From assembly GCA_964577835.1 (NCBI GenBank), contig CAZOBN010000169.1:1-6410 (forward strand): 6,410 bases of DNA. Reading direction: 5' to 3'. The DNA is from CAVVYA01 sp964577835 (lineage in GTDB: Bacteria; Pseudomonadota; Alphaproteobacteria; SMXQ01). The position numbers and the translations under genes are program-made. Under the pieces are notes generated by a model. It did not search any database, was not told the origin of the DNA, and saw nothing but the letters and a program-made list of their open reading frames with translations. Position 1 is the first letter of the stretch, and the number at the start of each line of letters is the position of its first letter. Shown here piece after piece: positions 4,170 to 6,410 of the stretch.

Positions 4170-6410
4170 GCATGCGTATCCTCGATTTTCTCAAAGACAA
4201 TGTTCTGTTGTGCGACGGCGCCATGGGCACCCGCGTCCAGGCGGCGAATCTCGACGTCGAGAAAGATTATCTCGGCCAGGAGAACTGCACCGAGATTCTC
4301 AACAAGAGCCGGCCCGACCTGGTGGTGGAAATTCACCGCAGCTATCTCGCGGCGGGCTCCGATGCGGTGACCACCAACAGCTTCGGCGGTTCGCCCATTA
4401 CCCTCGGCGAATTCGGCTTGCAGGACGAGGCTTTCGCGATCAACAAGTTGTCGGTCGAATTGGCGCGCGCGGCGGTCGACTCGTTTGCCGCCGACGGCCG
4501 GCCGCGCTTCGTGCTCGGCGACATCGGTCCCGGCACCAAGCTGCCGACGCTCGGCCATATCGACTATCAGTCGCTGGAGGACGCGCTCACCATCCAGTCG
4601 GCCGGCCTGCTCGCCGGCGGCTGCGACGCCTTCCTGATCGAAACCTGCCAGGACCCGCTGCAGATCAAGGCCGCCGTGAACGGCGCCAAGCGCGCGCGGT
4701 GCGAGGCGAAGAAAGACGACGTGCCGATCTTCGTTCAGGTGACGGTCGAGACCACCGGCACCCTGCTGGTGGGCGCCGATATCGCCGCCGCCTCCACCAT
4801 CGTGCAGGCGCTCGACGTGCCGGTCATGGGCCTCAATTGCGCCACCGGACCGCGCGAGATGTCGGAGCATGTGAAATGGCTCGGCGCCAACTGGCCGGGC
4901 GCCATCACCGTGCAGCCCAACGCCGGCCTGCCGGAGCTGGTCGACGGCCAGACGCGCTATCCGCTGTCGCCGGACGAACTGGTGAAGTGGACGGAGCGCT
5001 TCATCCAGGAAGACGGCGTGAACATGGTCGGCGGCTGCTGCGGCACGACGCCCGAGCATATCGCCGCGCTCGACGCCATGCTGCGCCGGCTCGCCGGCAA
5101 CAAGCTGCGGCCGCGGCCGAAAGAGCGCAATGTGACATGGTTGCCGTCCGCCGCCTCGCTCTATAGCCAGGTGCCGCTACGCCAGGAGAATGCTTATTTC
5201 TCCATCGGCGAGCGCTGCAACGCCAACGGCTCGGCCCAGTTCCGCAAGCTGCAGGAGGCGCGCGATTGGGATGGCTGCGTCGATATGGGCAAGGAGCAGA
5301 TCAAGGAAGGTTCGCACGCCCTCGACGTCTGCACCGCCTTCGTCGGGCGTGATGAGATTGCCGACATGACCGAGGTGGTCAGCCGCATGCGTGGCTCGGT
5401 GACGGCCCCGCTGGTGATCGACTCGACCGAACTTCCGGTTCTCGAGGCGGCGCTCAAGCTCTATGGCGGCAAGGCGATCCTGAATTCAATCAACTTCGAG
5501 GATGGCGAGGAGGCGCCGGCCAAGCGCATGGAGCTGGCACGCCGTTTCGGCGCCGCCGTCATCGCGCTGACCATCGACGAACAGGGCATGGCCAAGGACG
5601 TCGACGGCAAGGTCGTGCTCGCCAAGCGGCTGCACGATTTCGCCTGCAACCGCTATGGCCTGCCGTCGTGCGACTTGATGATCGATCCGCTGACTTTCAC
5701 CATCTGCACGGGCAACGAGGACGACCGCAAGCTCGGCCTCAATACGCTCGATGCGATCGAGCGCATCGCCAGGGAACTGCCGGAGTGCCAGATCATCCTC
5801 GGCCTTTCCAACATCTCGTTCGGCTTGAAGCCGGCGGCGCGCCATGTACTGAATTCGGTCTTTCTCGACCATGCGCTGAAACGCGGCATGACCGGCGCCA
5901 TCGTGCATTTCTCGCGCATCGCGCCGTTGCACAAAATCCCGGAAGAGGAAGTGCGCGTCGCCGAGGACCTGATCTACGACCGCCGGCGCGAGGGTTATGA
6001 CCCGCTACAGGCCTATCTCGCCTTGTTCGAGGATCGAGCCGAGACCCAGAAGAAGGTCAAGGTGCGCGCCGAGGCGGTCGAGGACCGGCTCAAGCAGCGC
6101 ATCGTCGATGGCGACCGCAAGGGATTGGAAACCGATCTCGAAGAGGCGATGACCAAGCACAAGCCGCTCGACATCATCAATGTCTTCCTGCTCGACGGCA
6201 TGAAGGTGGTGGGCGAGCTGTTTGGCTCCGGCAAGATGCAGCTTCCGTTCGTGCTGCAGTCGGCCGAGACCATGAAAACCGCGGTCGCCTATCTCGAGCC
6301 GCATATGGAGCGTATCGAGGGCCAGGAAAAAGGCACCATCGTGCTCGCCACGGTGAAGGGCGACGTGCACGACATCGGCAAGAACCTGGTCGACATCATC
6401 CTGACCAACA
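4166..6410 (+). CDS. metH: Cobalamin-dependent methionine synthase, 3' end beyond the window
   Basis: The frame is open through 748 residues to the window edge with no stop. Domains seen: the homocysteine-binding barrel (about 5-310) with LCDGAMGT near the start and the zinc ligands C225 (GLNCATGP) and C291/C292 (GGCCGTTPEH); the folate-binding barrel (about 342-605) with IGERCNANGS at 347-356, DVCTAFVGRDE at 387-397, VIDSTE at 417-422 and GLSNISFGL at 546-554; the helical B12 cap (about 630-715) with GELFGSGKMQLPFVLQSAE at 683-701; and the start of the cobalamin Rossmann domain, ATVKGDVHDIGKN, whose H735 is the lower axial ligand of cobalt. The enzyme moves methyl from methyl-THF to homocysteine through methylcobalamin. 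Roughly the last third, including any SAM-dependent reactivation domain, is not visible. The sequence resembles the mycobacterial-type MetH more than E. coli's. It overlaps metF by ATGA. Confidence 0.96.
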   Translation, partial: MSMRILDFLKDNVLLCDGAMGTRVQAANLDVEKDYLGQENCTEILNKSRPDLVVEIHRSYLAAGSDAVTTNSFGGSPITLGEFGLQDEAFAINKLSVELARAAVDSFAADGRPRFVLGDIGPGTKLPTLGHIDYQSLEDALTIQSAGLLAGGCDAFLIETCQDPLQIKAAVNGAKRARCEAKKDDVPIFVQVTVETTGTLLVGADIAAASTIVQALDVPVMGLNCATGPREMSEHVKWLGANWPGAITVQPNAGLPELVDGQTRYPLSPDELVKWTERFIQEDGVNMVGGCCGTTPEHIAALDAMLRRLAGNKLRPRPKERNVTWLPSAASLYSQVPLRQENAYFSIGERCNANGSAQFRKLQEARDWDGCVDMGKEQIKEGSHALDVCTAFVGRDEIADMTEVVSRMRGSVTAPLVIDSTELPVLEAALKLYGGKAILNSINFEDGEEAPAKRMELARRFGAAVIALTIDEQGMAKDVDGKVVLAKRLHDFACNRYGLPSCDLMIDPLTFTICTGNEDDRKLGLNTLDAIERIARELPECQIILGLSNISFGLKPAARHVLNSVFLDHALKRGMTGAIVHFSRIAPLHKIPEEEVRVAEDLIYDRRREGYDPLQAYLALFEDRAETQKKVKVRAEAVEDRLKQRIVDGDRKGLETDLEEAMTKHKPLDIINVFLLDGMKVVGELFGSGKMQLPFVLQSAETMKTAVAYLEPHMERIEGQEKGTIVLATVKGDVHDIGKNLVDIILTN

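Noticed and set aside
4091..5059. A 322-codon open frame on the - strand opposite metH
   Set aside because: It lies antisense to the homocysteine domain, is rich in R, A, G and H as shadows of GC-rich codons are, and has no recognisable domain. The metH frame is certain.
4210..5166. A 318-codon + strand frame inside metH
   Set aside because: Its translation is Arg/Gly/Ala-rich without motifs, and the metH frame is intact throughout.
4166..6410. A possible frameshift or break in metH
   Set aside because: I translated the frame codon by codon from 4166 to 6409 and found no stop or loss of homology. It is simply cut by the window edge.
1..6410. Mobile elements, CRISPR arrays, toxin-antitoxin or defence genes
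   Set aside because: No transposase, integrase, regularly spaced direct repeats or small paired genes are present; the genes are core metabolism and envelope functions.

Overview
The window is a compact, GC-rich bacterial chromosomal segment. Its gene content and arrangement (an ArsR-methyltransferase fusion leading metF and metH; mlaA followed directly by mlaC; ettA) suggest an alphaproteobacterium, perhaps Rhodospirillales-like. That placement is inference from protein resemblance. I see no mobile element, tRNA, rRNA or CRISPR array.

Layout from left to right. (1) Bases 1-236 hold the 3' end of ettA, an ABC-F translation factor, on the + strand. (2) A perfect 12-bp hairpin at 272-300 lies between convergent ettA and mlaC and can terminate both. 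(3) On the - strand, mlaA (1815-982) and mlaC (959-324) form a two-gene unit for retrograde phospholipid transport from the outer membrane. The mlaFEDB transporter genes are not in the window. (4) A 357-base divergent intergenic region (1816-2172) is more AT-rich than its surroundings. It carries two dyads, a terminator-like hairpin on the + strand and no convincing gene. (5) On the + strand, an ArsR-type regulator fused to a class I SAM methyltransferase domain (2173-3168), metF (3165-4169) and metH (4166 to the window end, incomplete) are joined by two 4-base ATGA stop/start overlaps and are almost certainly one operon.

The right-hand operon is the methyl branch of methionine synthesis. MetF reduces methylene-THF to methyl-THF, and B12-dependent MetH passes that methyl group to homocysteine. 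The leading gene joins a DNA-binding domain to a SAM-binding fold, so a reasonable inference is that SAM or SAH, the downstream products of this pathway, feed back on the operon through it. The left-hand operon maintains outer-membrane lipid asymmetry and has no evident functional link to methionine.

The points most worth a second look are the regulator-methyltransferase fusion and its candidate operators, an MlaA without the lipobox cysteine that normally makes it a lipoprotein, and a MetH that resembles the actinobacterial-type branch more than the E. coli type. Most of the window is ordinary, well-understood core metabolism, and I found no clearly new system.
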